From an uncultured Planctomycetaceae bacterium (GTDB lineage: Bacteria; Planctomycetota; Planctomycetia; Planctomycetales; Planctomycetaceae): 53,053 nucleotides of DNA. Shown piece by piece: positions 33,971 through 43,006 of the stretch (position 1 is its first letter; each line of letters begins with the position of its first letter). The stretch covers positions 1-53,053 of the forward strand of contig CAIOTJ010000260.1 of NCBI GenBank assembly GCA_903861195.1. Direction: 5' to 3'. A model generated the notes under the pieces. The model was not told the DNA's origin. It saw nothing but the letters and a program-made list of their open reading frames with translations, and did not search any database. Both the position numbers and the translations under genes were made by a program.

Positions 33971-36260
33971 CGACGTTCCCCGAGCCGGCCGCCAGTTTGG
34001 CATTGCCATTCATCCCTTCGCCATTCACCACGACGTTGTTGACCGCTCCTACGGCGGCGTCGGCTGCCGCCTCCAATTCGAGCTCCACGTCGGTCTTGTC
34101 GGCCGCGATCATCGTGGCCGGAGCGGTGACCCCCTTGGGAAGGTTGGCAAAGGCCAGGGTGACGGGTCCGGCAAACGCGGGATTGCGAACCACAGCCACC
34201 TTGATCTTCAGCTTGCCCCCCTTGGTGATTTTGGCCCCTCCGAAGTCGGGCTTGAGTTCAAATGGGGAGGCCAGCCGCAGGGTGAGGGCGGGAATCGACT
34301 GCGATCCCGTCACATTTCCCTGCTTGCCGGTGCCCAGCAAAACCGCGCTGAATTGTCCCAGTGGCGCCTGGTTGTTGGCCGCGAAGACGATTTCGACCTC
34401 GTTGGCTCCCTTGGGGACCGGCTTGACCGCCGCTGTCACTCCGGGAGGCAGTCCATTCTGGGCCGGGAGTACTGCCAGGGCAATTTCCTCGGCGAAGTCT
34501 CCCATCCGGGTGGAGAGCACCTTCACCGTGGCCGAGAGATCCTTTCCAAACACAATCTCGGGCTTGTCGGTCTTCAAGACGAACAGCGGCGCGGGGGTCA
34601 CACCCACGGCTACGGTCTCTCCCAGGGACGGAGGAGGAACTGGCAGGGCGCTGAACGCGGCCTTCTGGGCGGCGCTCACTGTGGCAATCGCCTGGTGGGT
34701 CACCGCTCCCTGCGTCGATTTGCCCACAATCTTCAGATTGTGAACCTTGCCCGCCGGGGCATTCGGGGCCGCCGCCACGGTCAGCACCGTCGAGGCCAGG
34801 CCAGGACCAATCACCGTGGGAGTGGCCACGATCCCCTCGGGGGCTCCCACCAGCGAGAGTTCAATCGGACCGGCGAAGCTGTTGCGGGTCGCCGAAACGG
34901 TGATGGTGGCCAGGCCCCCCGCCGGGATATTCAACGTGTCGGCCGAGGCCGCCAGGTCGAACTTCTCCACGAAGGGGGTCACCGCGATGCGGTAGGCGAA
35001 TTCCGTTCCCCCGCGGCGATGCAGATCTTCGACCACCAGCGTGTAGTCGCCATCGGCGGGGAAGGTGTAATCGAGGACCGCGTCGTTCGTTCCGGCATCG
35101 TCTGCCGAGGCCACCTCGGCCCCATCGGCCTTCAGCATCCGCAGGAAGAGGTCACAGGGAGAGCCTGCCTGTCGAGTCACGGCGGTGAAGATGAATCGCG
35201 TACCCGCCTTGGCGGTCATAATGAACCGGTCCACATCTCCGGCCTTGTCGAAGCGTCCATTCAGGCTGGCTTCGACCGGGACCCGGGTGGCCTGGGCCGG
35301 ATCATTGTTCGGTTCGACTTCCAGGGCTTCGGGTGTCGTGCCCACGGAAACCACGCCAAAAGCGCTGCTCTTGGCGCCATTTCCTTTGGCCGACAGATTC
35401 ACGAACTGCAGGGGGCTGTCCCCGGGCAGGGTGATTGGCAGGGCCGGGACCCCCTCGACGGCGATCCCCGAGAAACTGACCTGGGCGGCCGCCCCCTTCT
35501 GGATTCCCATTGGGAAGGGAACGGTGACGGCGGGAAAGTCGCCGATCCGCAGGCGGTAGAGAAAATTGCCCCCTCCCTGAAAGCGGATGTCCCGTACCTC
35601 AACGACGTAGTCTCCCGTTTCCTTGATCGGATAGCTGAGCAGCGAGTCGGGGGCGATGCCGGCGGCGTCATCGCTGTACGACAATTCGCGTCCCTTGGCG
35701 TCCAGCAGCCGGATCATCGGGTCGAGGGGAGACCCCAGCCGGCGGCCCAGCACCTCGACGGTGATCCGTTGGCCGGCAGTGGCTGCAAACTTGTAATAAT
35801 CGCGCGAGAGGTTGTCGACGTAGCCGTCAACCGCCGCCGGCAGGGTAATCACCTGGGCATTGGCCAGGGCCTGGTTGGGCCGGGCCTGAGCCACGCTGGG
35901 CAGATCGTCGACCATCAGCAGCTTGAGATTGGTGACTCCCGTGGCGTTCGCCACCCGCACTCCGTACACACCAACCGGTGTCTCGGGAGGGAGTTGGACG
36001 CGGTAGGTGATCTCGGCTGCGTTCGTCCCATTCCCCGCGATCTCGGTGGGCAGCGTCACCATGGCCCCCGGGATGTTCGACCAGAACTCGGTCGGGCTCG
36101 CCAGGCTTCCTCCGCGCAGCTTCAGGTCGGTCGACTGACCGGGAGCGACCGCCTGGGGAGCCGTCGAGCTGATCCCCGGTTGGGCAGCGGCCACCGCGGG
36201 AAGCAACGCCAAACCGGCGACACAAAAGAGCGCGACACGGGCACCAAGACAGCAACGCAT
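33954..36260 (-). CDS. Secreted pre-peptidase C-terminal (PPC) domain protein
   Basis: The 768-residue product has a signal peptide (MRCCLGARVALFCVAGLALL, Ala-Ala-Ala-Gln cleavage region). A beta-sandwich module is followed by two PPC-type domains: one around VDGYVDNLSRDYYKFAATAG with GDYVVEVRDIRFQGGG, the other around LEVEPNNDPAQATRVPVE with GDVDRFIMTAKAG and GDYTLVVEDLHRRGG. Several Ig-like modules then run to the C-terminus. No catalytic domain is visible, so it is probably a binding or scaffold protein in the cell envelope or outside. The ATG at 36260 has GGAG 9 bases upstream. It may share a transcript with the DUF1549 gene. Its stop lies inside a tandem array. Confidence 0.87.
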   Translation of the reverse strand: MRCCLGARVALFCVAGLALLPAVAAAQPGISSTAPQAVAPGQSTDLKLRGGSLASPTEFWSNIPGAMVTLPTEIAGNGTNAAEITYRVQLPPETPVGVYGVRVANATGVTNLKLLMVDDLPSVAQARPNQALANAQVITLPAAVDGYVDNLSRDYYKFAATAGQRITVEVLGRRLGSPLDPMIRLLDAKGRELSYSDDAAGIAPDSLLSYPIKETGDYVVEVRDIRFQGGGNFLYRLRIGDFPAVTVPFPMGIQKGAAAQVSFSGIAVEGVPALPITLPGDSPLQFVNLSAKGNGAKSSAFGVVSVGTTPEALEVEPNNDPAQATRVPVEASLNGRFDKAGDVDRFIMTAKAGTRFIFTAVTRQAGSPCDLFLRMLKADGAEVASADDAGTNDAVLDYTFPADGDYTLVVEDLHRRGGTEFAYRIAVTPFVEKFDLAASADTLNIPAGGLATITVSATRNSFAGPIELSLVGAPEGIVATPTVIGPGLASTVLTVAAAPNAPAGKVHNLKIVGKSTQGAVTHQAIATVSAAQKAAFSALPVPPPSLGETVAVGVTPAPLFVLKTDKPEIVFGKDLSATVKVLSTRMGDFAEEIALAVLPAQNGLPPGVTAAVKPVPKGANEVEIVFAANNQAPLGQFSAVLLGTGKQGNVTGSQSIPALTLRLASPFELKPDFGGAKITKGGKLKIKVAVVRNPAFAGPVTLAFANLPKGVTAPATMIAADKTDVELELEAAADAAVGAVNNVVVNGEGMNGNAKLAAGSGNVALTVE

Positions 36261-36592
36261 GGTGGAATTCTCCGGGGCGAACGGATGTCCCGGCTGTGAC
36301 GCACCCCTTGCTGACCGCGAAGCAGGATCGGTCAGGGGTGTTTCCACAGGGCGGGTTGAACTTCGCGGCAGACGCTTTCAGAGGTTCGTCTGCCGAAAAG
36401 TCGGGGGTGGGAGACTGGCCGAACCTTGCCGGGGCAGGGCTCTTCCAATCCATCAATGGACACGAATATCCTCATAATAAGAAGGGGGGGGAAGGGGCGT
36501 CAAAGCAGCCCCGACCAATCGCCGGGAGAGGGATCGCGGGTCGACCTTCCTGGGCCCCGGGCAGATCGCCTCACTGCGGCATGGCGGCACGG
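36261..36592. other. Intergenic region upstream of the PPC gene
   Basis: About 330 bases between the PPC gene and the ThuA gene (both leftward). It contains a short AT-rich patch at 36467-36481 (ATATCCTCATAATAA), the likeliest promoter site for the PPC gene, next to a G-run at 36485-36491. No gene or hairpin of note. Confidence 0.4.
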
Positions 36593-38911
36593 TCAGGGAG
36601 CGACGGGACGAGCCGCGTTACTCCGGGGGGACTCATCCGCCAGCTCTCCCTCCACGAGTTTATCGAAGCGCCACAATCCCAGTGTGGCATCGTCGCGGGA
36701 CAGCGGTTCCGAAGGGATTCCCTCGGGGTCGCGCAGGCCGCGAGAAATGCGCACGTCGTCCAGCCAACCCACGCAACCAATGGCCCGATCCACAAGTGTT
36801 CCCAGCCCCAATCCATCGTCGGTCGAGCGGGCCGCTTGCCGCTTCACCTTCTGATCGGCCGCCTGGCGTCCATCGACGAAGATCCGCACTCGCTCGGCCT
36901 CGCGCAGGCACCGCACAAAGTGCCACTGACCATCGGCCAGGTCGACTGTCGTGCCGACATGATCCGGTTGCATCCCGGGGGAAAACAGGGTCAGGTGGCC
37001 GCTCCCCGGCTGTGTGAACAGTTCCCAGTGGGTGGGGGACGACTTCAATTCACTCGCCACCAGGATGTTGTAAGTCTGTTTCTGAAACAGCCGGACCCAG
37101 CATTCGACGGTGATGGGCAGTTCATGATACTCGGCCCGTCCTGGAGCCAAAGCCCCCCCCTTGCGCGTGTCGAGAGCCTGGCCCAGCTTTCCCTCCCGCA
37201 GCAGCCCATCGAAAGAGGGGACTGGCAAACCGGCGATGACCGGGTCGCTCGTGGGTGACAACGGCAGCATCTTGCGTCGGGCCGTCCATGCGACCGCCCG
37301 ACGCAGCATCTCTCGGGCCTCGAACGTGTGGTAGGTTTGCTCGCTGTGCCCCAGCAGGGTCTGAAACACCCGCCCCTGGCCGTAAGAATAGGTCCACGCC
37401 AGCGGCTCGTCCTGCCCGGTCACTTTGGAGCGGGCCGCGATCAGCGGCTCAACCGGCCCCTCCCCTTCCTGGCGGAAGTAGAGCTCATCGTTGACCTCGA
37501 ACGCACCCAGGCCGGCGGTGATCGGGTCCGACAGTTCGGTCGGCCGCACCGTGAATCGGCCGAACGCGTCGTGCCCGCTTTGTCCCTTGTGATTCCACAT
37601 CCGCCGGACAATCTTCTGGTACTCGGGCCACGCGGCCGCCTCGGCCATCGGCAAGGAAAAGTGCCAGGCACCATTGGCGAAGTGGACCAGCACCAGGCCT
37701 CCACCCTGTTCCAGGAATCTCACAAAAGCAGTCCGCGACTCGGCCGACAGGGCCGAAGGGTCGTGCCAGTTGACGTAGTTCTGCACAACGACGTCGGTGT
37801 TCTCGCGCGAGAGCCGTGCCAGGTCTTCAATCGTGTGCGAAACCCGGACCTGGACCCGCGGATCCTTTTCCAGCAGCGCCTGGATGGCCGGGGTGGTCTT
37901 TTCCCAGTTGTGCCATTTGTGGGCCTCGTTGCCCGCGTAAATCTGCACCCGCAACGGGCGGTCGTCGACCTCGGCGCGGGCTGTTCCTTCGACACCCGAC
38001 AGGGCGGCTGTGATTTCATCGTGGGTGAAAAACCGCGACTCAACGCCCCCTTCGGGCACCTCGGCCCGGGCGGTCCACAGCAGGGCGTTCAGCATCAACC
38101 GGCGAAACTGAGGCTGCTTCCAGTTGTCATAGAAGTGCCCGCAGGTGGTCCCGAAGCCCCGGCCGCCGTTCGCCCGTTCCCGGGCCCACGCGACAACACG
38201 CCCATCCGGATCGCGCCCATCGAGCGCCGGCACGCGCCAGATCGGTGTGATTCCTTGTTTGTCCTCGGCGAACCTCAGGTTGTAATAGAACTCTTCGCGC
38301 AGCTGCACCGGTTCAAGACCCCGCCCAATCGGATGCACGCCGGCGGTCACCTCCACCGGCGTGTCGAGTGTCTTGATCGCCGAGTACCACTCGCGCTTGC
38401 CCTCGGTCTCCCAGTCGAAGTACCCACCAGTCCAGTCGAGCACCTGCGGGGAGTAGCGATCGGGAGCGAAGGTCGAAAAATGGAACGTCAGGAATCCACA
38501 ACCCCTGGCGATCTGCTGGGCGACGAACCGCACCCGCTCTTCGGAGGCCAGAAACGGCGTCTCTTCGAACAGGTCTCCATCCCGGCCATCCGAGATGACG
38601 AGGATCGTATCGGCCCGTTCGAGGGCCGTGGTCTCGGGGGGCCAACCGTCCAGGAAGAACTCGGTCACCACGCGGTCGCGCACGTTCGAGTTGTCGAGCA
38701 TGACTTTGATCAGACGGGCCGACCAGCCATAGTCGTGGATGCCATTCCCGACCGGCCCATGGCTCTTTTTGCCCGCCACCACCACCACCCGCCGGGGAGC
38801 GCTATCGGCCGCGAACACTCCCGGGGCCAGAGCCCATCCCAGGGCCACGATCGCCAACAGGCAACTCGATGGTAAGCCGTTTCGGCTGGATGGTCGAACA
38901 ATGCGCGACAT
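36593..38911 (-). CDS. Secreted protein with two ThuA-like domains and a LamG-like domain
   Basis: The 772-residue product has a signal peptide (MSRIVRPSSRNG, then LLAIVALGWALAPGVFA). ThuA-like domain 1 (about 40-285) reads VVVVAGKKSHGPVGNGIHDY, ADTILVISDGRDGD and GCGFLTFHFSTFAPD. ThuA-like domain 2 (about 320-590) reads VQIYAGNEAHKWHNWEKTT, VVVQNYVNWHDPS, GGGLVLVHFANGAWHFS and WTYSYGQGRVFQTLLGHSEQT. A LamG/concanavalin-like domain ends the protein (ITVECWVRLF, WHFVRCLREAERVRIFVDG). ThuA is a glutamine-amidotransferase-like fold linked to sugar (trehalose) use; here it is probably extracytoplasmic glycan chemistry. The ATG at 38911 is chosen for the signal peptide. Confidence 0.87.
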   Translation of the reverse strand: MSRIVRPSSRNGLPSSCLLAIVALGWALAPGVFAADSAPRRVVVVAGKKSHGPVGNGIHDYGWSARLIKVMLDNSNVRDRVVTEFFLDGWPPETTALERADTILVISDGRDGDLFEETPFLASEERVRFVAQQIARGCGFLTFHFSTFAPDRYSPQVLDWTGGYFDWETEGKREWYSAIKTLDTPVEVTAGVHPIGRGLEPVQLREEFYYNLRFAEDKQGITPIWRVPALDGRDPDGRVVAWARERANGGRGFGTTCGHFYDNWKQPQFRRLMLNALLWTARAEVPEGGVESRFFTHDEITAALSGVEGTARAEVDDRPLRVQIYAGNEAHKWHNWEKTTPAIQALLEKDPRVQVRVSHTIEDLARLSRENTDVVVQNYVNWHDPSALSAESRTAFVRFLEQGGGLVLVHFANGAWHFSLPMAEAAAWPEYQKIVRRMWNHKGQSGHDAFGRFTVRPTELSDPITAGLGAFEVNDELYFRQEGEGPVEPLIAARSKVTGQDEPLAWTYSYGQGRVFQTLLGHSEQTYHTFEAREMLRRAVAWTARRKMLPLSPTSDPVIAGLPVPSFDGLLREGKLGQALDTRKGGALAPGRAEYHELPITVECWVRLFQKQTYNILVASELKSSPTHWELFTQPGSGHLTLFSPGMQPDHVGTTVDLADGQWHFVRCLREAERVRIFVDGRQAADQKVKRQAARSTDDGLGLGTLVDRAIGCVGWLDDVRISRGLRDPEGIPSEPLSRDDATLGLWRFDKLVEGELADESPRSNAARPVAP

Positions 38912-39073
38912 GCTGTGTTCCCGCGAAAAGAGCCGCTCGTCGACCCGGTTGCACCCCATTTGGCGAGCACCAATGGTCCCGGGCCAAGGCGACCGGCGAC
39001 TCGCTGGCGAGCATAATGTCTGTCGGTGGCCCGGCACAGCATACCGCCCGGGTCGGGGGCGCCACGCTGCGAA

Positions 39074-40171
39074 TCAGACCGTCGTGGGAGTCGCCACAGC
39101 GCGCCGAAAATCTGCGAATTCCACGACGGGAATGGCCGCAGGTCCCGTCATCCGTTCAATCGAGGGGGCGTCTTTGAAACCGGAACCGGTCACCAGCGCC
39201 ACCACCACCGCGTCGGGCGGCACTTCGCCGGCCGCCGCCGCGCGCAGCACGGCGGCGGTCGCCGCCGCGCTCGCCGGTTCGCAGAAGATGCCCTCTTCAC
39301 GGGCCAGCCGCGACTGCACGTGCCAGATCTCGTCGTCGTCGACGATGTGCCCAGTGCCGCCTGTCGACCCGCACTCGGCTATCGCGAGGTTGCCGTCAAT
39401 CAGGTTGGGGACCTGCAATCCACTGATTTTTGTCTCACACACAATCTCACGCCCCTCCCGTTCACCCCGCCGCAGGGCCGAGGCGATGGTGTCGTTTCCC
39501 CGGGGCTGAACGATTTCGATCCGCGGCACGCGGGCCAATCCCCGATGGGCGGCCAGCCAGCGGAACCCGCGGGCAATCGCCACCGCGGCCCCGCAACCCC
39601 CGGCCGGACAAAAGACGTGGTCGATCGGGGCGGTCACCTGGGCGGGAAGTTCCAGGCCGATGGTCTGCACGCCGGTCATCCCCCGGGGACTGTAGCGGTA
39701 GGCGCTGATCTGCATGGCCGAGTCGGGGCGGGTTCCGAACTCCTGCAGAGCGCTCAGCACCTCGGCGGTCACCTCGGGGCGAAAACCAAACCCCCGAATC
39801 CGGTGCAGTCGGGCGCCGTACGCCAGCAACTGGCGGCATTTCTCCAGCGGGGCGGTTTCCACGAGGGCGACATGACAGTCAATTCCCGCCGCGGCGCAGT
39901 ACGCCGCGAGGGCCGCCCCGGTATTCCCGCTGCTGGTCGCCAGGCACCGCGTTTGGCCCCGGGCCAGCATGTCCGAAACCGCCACCGCCGCGAATCGATC
40001 TTTGTACGATCCGGTCGCCGAGAGATTCTCGAGTTTGAAGAAGAGTCCCGACAAGCCGGCCCGGGGGCCGATCGAGCGCGAAGCCACCAGGGGCGTGTGG
40101 CCTTCCCCGAGTGTCAGACGGTGCTGGGGGGGAACCGGTTCGATCGCCTCAGCCCACGTCCAGACACTCAT
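39074..40171 (-). CDS. thrC: Threonine synthase
   Basis: The 365-residue fold-type II PLP enzyme converts O-phosphohomoserine to threonine. It has the PLP-lysine motif Lys57 in NLSATGSYKDRFAAVAV, the phosphate-cup segment LATSSGNTGAALAAY, and CPAGGCGAAVAIARGF. GIFCEPASAAATAAVL and VVALVTGSGFKD lie near the end. These are the archaeal/plant-type short ThrC landmarks. No thrA or thrB homologue is nearby. It gives the cell a supply of the amino acid that tdh-kbl (near 8-10 kb) breaks down. A diaminopropionate-type lyase is the main alternative, less likely from the motif set. Confidence 0.87.
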   Translation of the reverse strand: MSVWTWAEAIEPVPPQHRLTLGEGHTPLVASRSIGPRAGLSGLFFKLENLSATGSYKDRFAAVAVSDMLARGQTRCLATSSGNTGAALAAYCAAAGIDCHVALVETAPLEKCRQLLAYGARLHRIRGFGFRPEVTAEVLSALQEFGTRPDSAMQISAYRYSPRGMTGVQTIGLELPAQVTAPIDHVFCPAGGCGAAVAIARGFRWLAAHRGLARVPRIEIVQPRGNDTIASALRRGEREGREIVCETKISGLQVPNLIDGNLAIAECGSTGGTGHIVDDDEIWHVQSRLAREEGIFCEPASAAATAAVLRAAAAGEVPPDAVVVALVTGSGFKDAPSIERMTGPAAIPVVEFADFRRAVATPTTV

Positions 40172-40300
40172 GCGTAACGGACCTGTCTAAGACTGGGGAG
40201 ATGCAAAATCAGAGTCGGCAGCGATCGGTTCCAGCAATCGGCCGGCCCAGTGCGAAACCAGCCAGGCCACTCCCCGGGCTGGCCTCGCAGAGCAAACCAT

Positions 40301-41344
40301 TCAAACCTTCTTTCGGGGGCGTCCCCGGGGGCGACGGGGCGGCACGGGTGCGTGATTGCGCGAGATGATCCCCTGCGCCTGCTGGACGATGTCGGCCCGC
40401 AACTCGGGAGGTTCGAGCACCTGGCATTCGGAACCCCACGACAGAATCCACCGGCGAATTTCGATGAACGAGCTCAACTTGATTTCGAAGACACAGCCCC
40501 CGTCTTTGGTGGCGGTGACGGTCTGGCTCTCGTTGAACACCTTCTCCTTGACGTAGCGGGCCGCCGAGGGAGAGAACGCCAGGCGGACGGTCTTCAGAGG
40601 AGCGTCGGGCTCCCCCACCACCCGGAAGGTTCCCGCCAGAAATTCACTGATGTTGAACGATGGGGGGACCGAGAAACTCTCGCCGGTGAACTTGATCTTC
40701 CGGACCCGGTTGGGGGCGAAGGTCCGCTGCGCCTTGCGGAGGTGGCACCAGCCGATCACGTACCATTCCCCATCGATGCAGGTCAAATGCCAGGGGTCGA
40801 CCGTCCGGATGGTCGTGGCATCCTTTGATGCCGACCAGTAGACAATCTTGATCTGCTTGCGATGCAGCACGGCGTCAGCCAGCTTACGGAAGGTCTCAAG
40901 GTCCTGCCGGTTGGTGTTCGATTTCTGCACCGAATGGGCGTTCTGGATGGTTTCCCACTGCACGGTCACCTGATCGGGCAGCAGGTCGGCCATGCGCCGC
41001 AAAGATCGTCGCAGTTGGATGTGCGAGGGAGTACCCCGGAAATCCTCCAGGATCCGCGATCCCAGGAACATCGCCAGCAGGTCCCCCTGCGAAACGCTGA
41101 AGTCGGGAAGACGCCAATTCAGATCGGTGTACCGCCAGCCATTCCGTTCGCGGCAGAAATCGAGCGGGGCTCCCAACTCATCCTTCATGTAGATCAGGTC
41201 GCGACGAATCGTCTTCGGATTCATGTTGACCACTTCGGCCAGTTGGTCGACGGTGGGATAGTCCACAGCCCGCAAGGCATTGTCGATCACAATCAAACGC
41301 CGAAACTGTGGGCGTTTGGACTGAGGCGGCTCTTTTTTCTTCAT
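40301..41344 (-). CDS. WYL-domain transcription regulator with a C-terminal AT-hook-like tail
   Basis: The 347-residue product has an N-terminal winged helix (about 13-75: RRLIVIDNALRAVDYPTVDQL then NMNPKTIRRDLIYMKDELG). A central WYL domain (about 155-235) has KQIKIVYWSASKD, VDPWHLTCIDGEWYVIGW and the WCHLRKAQRTF arginines, followed by a WCX-type extension. The extreme C-terminus, PPRRPRGRPRKKV, contains GRPRKK, a match to an AT-hook core. WYL proteins sense nucleic-acid or nucleotide ligands and often repress DNA-damage or defence genes; no defence gene is adjacent. The ATG at 41344 (MKKKEPP) is preferred over GTG 41374. Confidence 0.87.
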   Translation of the reverse strand: MKKKEPPQSKRPQFRRLIVIDNALRAVDYPTVDQLAEVVNMNPKTIRRDLIYMKDELGAPLDFCRERNGWRYTDLNWRLPDFSVSQGDLLAMFLGSRILEDFRGTPSHIQLRRSLRRMADLLPDQVTVQWETIQNAHSVQKSNTNRQDLETFRKLADAVLHRKQIKIVYWSASKDATTIRTVDPWHLTCIDGEWYVIGWCHLRKAQRTFAPNRVRKIKFTGESFSVPPSFNISEFLAGTFRVVGEPDAPLKTVRLAFSPSAARYVKEKVFNESQTVTATKDGGCVFEIKLSSFIEIRRWILSWGSECQVLEPPELRADIVQQAQGIISRNHAPVPPRRPRGRPRKKV

Positions 41345-41768
41345 GATCGGGAGGGGAATCGGGAACGAGGACACGGGGGGAACCGGCGGACGATTGTGTG
41401 AAAATGTCCACCCCGATGCGTAATGTCAACTCAATTCACGAGAAATCTGCGAATGAGCCAACGGGTTGCTCAAGGGATATTGTCCACCCGCAGCCCGAGG
41501 CGCGCTCCGCTCCCCCGTCCTGGCGGTTGCCCGCCGGCGGATGTTTCCCGCTCCTCTGTCGCCGTTTCGGGTTCCTCCGTCCCCTCTTCCTGATTTCAGA
41601 AAATCGGGTTGCCCCGTGTCGGCGTCACTGGTCCCCAACTCGTGCACTGGGGACAATTTGGGCGCATGCTCTTCTCAGACCGCCGCTGTGCTCCGGCTGT
41701 TCTCTGGGTGGCCCGCAAGAGTGCCTGACTTCCCATTGCCCCCCATTGCCGCCGTCATTCCCCGAGTC
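41345..41768. other. Divergent intergenic region between the WYL regulator and fbp
   Basis: About 420 bases. The WYL side has a promoter candidate at 41401-41429 on the minus strand. An open frame continuous with fbp extends upstream but has no domain and is not used. I see no strong hairpin or RNA gene. Confidence 0.4.
41401..41429 (-). promoter_or_regulatory. Candidate promoter of the WYL regulator gene
   Basis: Read leftward, TTGACA (41429-41424) is a perfect -35 hexamer; 17 bases later CATTTT (41406-41401) is a weak -10. The gene starts 57 bases further on. Pattern match only. Confidence 0.35.
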
Positions 41769-42788
41769 ATGTCCACGACCCAGCGCAAACCGATCGTCAC
41801 CGTTCAGCAGCACATCCTGCAGGATCAATGCAAGTTTCCCGGAGCCTCGGGCGAATTCTCGTGGCTGCTCTCGGGGGTTACGCTGGCCACCAAGATGATC
41901 CAGGCCAAGGTCCAGCGTGCCGGTCTCAGCGACATTCTCGGCGAGCATGGGGCCGTGAACGTGCAGGGGGAAATCCAGCAGAAACTCGACGTCTACGCCA
42001 ACGACGTGCTGCACCACAACCTGAGTGTGCGCGAAAGCATCGGCATTCTCGCCTCCGAAGAGAACGAAACCCCCATCACCATTCAGCACGCCACCCCCAA
42101 TGCCAAGTACGCCGTCATCTTCGATCCCCTCGATGGATCGTCGAACATCGACGTGGGCGTGGGTGTGGGAACCACCTTCTCGATCCTGCGACGTCCCGAA
42201 CACGCCGATTATCACGATGTCGAACGGTGGCTCATGCAGCCCGGTTCCAAACAGGTGGCGGCGGGCTATGTGGTCTATGGGTCGTCCACCATTCTCGTCT
42301 ACAGCGTCGGACGAGGCGTGCATGGATTCACGCTCGATCCCGCCATTGGTGCCTTTGTTCTGTCCCACGAAGACATCCGGATGCCCGCGCAGGGGAAGTA
42401 CTACTCGGTCAATGAGGCGAATGTGGAGTCCTTTCCCCAGGGCTACCAGACCTTCGTGCACAACCTCCGTCAGGGACTGAACGGCCAACGCTATTCGTCC
42501 CGCTATATCGGGTCGATGGTCGCCGATGTGCACCGCACGCTGCTCAAGGGAGGGGTCTTTCTTTATCCTCCCACCGCCGACAATCCCGGCGGCAAACTGC
42601 GGTTGCTGTACGAGGCGAGTCCGATGGCGTTTCTGATCGAGCAGGCCGGGGGACTCGCCACCGACGGCCACCGTCGGATCCTGGATATCGAGCCGCACAG
42701 CATCCATGAACGGATCCCCTTGGCCCTGGGAAGTCGGGTCGAGATGGAGGCGCTCGAGCGCTGTCTTGCGGCGTCGACCCCGGCCTGA
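41769..42788 (+). CDS. fbp: Fructose-1,6-bisphosphatase class I
   Basis: The 339-residue cytosolic enzyme removes the 1-phosphate from fructose 1,6-bisphosphate in gluconeogenesis. Class I landmarks: ASEENETP, the metal-binding VIFDPLDGSSNIDVG near residue 118, GYVVYGSSTILVYS, SRYIGSMVADVHRTLLKGG, and LLYEASPMAFLIEQAGG near the end. Start at the ATG at 41769 (MSTTQRKPIVTV), which gives the normal length; upstream extension has no homologous character. The stop TGA at 42786-42788 lies within the first unit of a tandem array, see the repeat entry. Convergent with the ABC-MlaE gene. Confidence 0.95.
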   Translation: MSTTQRKPIVTVQQHILQDQCKFPGASGEFSWLLSGVTLATKMIQAKVQRAGLSDILGEHGAVNVQGEIQQKLDVYANDVLHHNLSVRESIGILASEENETPITIQHATPNAKYAVIFDPLDGSSNIDVGVGVGTTFSILRRPEHADYHDVERWLMQPGSKQVAAGYVVYGSSTILVYSVGRGVHGFTLDPAIGAFVLSHEDIRMPAQGKYYSVNEANVESFPQGYQTFVHNLRQGLNGQRYSSRYIGSMVADVHRTLLKGGVFLYPPTADNPGGKLRLLYEASPMAFLIEQAGGLATDGHRRILDIEPHSIHERIPLALGSRVEMEALERCLAASTPA

Positions 42789-42878
42789 ATCGCCCCGGCC
42801 TGAATCGCCCCGGCCTGAATCGCCCCGGTCCGATCGCCCCGGTCCGATCGCCCCGGTCCGATCGCCCCGGTCCGATCG
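42778..42878. repeat. Compound 15/14-bp tandem array spanning the fbp stop codon
   Basis: Three units of CCCCGGCCTGAATCG (starting 42778, 42793, 42808) are followed directly by four units of CCCCGGTCCGATCG (42823, 42837, 42851, 42865). The first unit contains the last codons and TGA of fbp. The two unit types differ by two small changes, so the array grew in two stages. There are no spacers. Confidence 0.92.
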
Positions 42879-43006
42879 CCAACCAACTCTCCCCATCCAA
42901 TTGTTGGGACCATCTCGGCGGCCCCACTGCCACAGACAAACTTCCCCGGCCGAAGGTTCGGCGGGGTTCGCGCACTGGTCTGTGCAATTTGAGGTCCTGT
43001 CGTCCG

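Noticed and set aside
34353-36299. Long plus-strand open frame opposite the PPC gene
   Set aside because: Gly/Arg/His-rich shadow translation with no domain; the minus strand has a signal peptide and PPC domains.
42778-42878. CRISPR-like array
   Set aside because: Units are 14-15 bp and contiguous with no spacers, and no cas gene is present.
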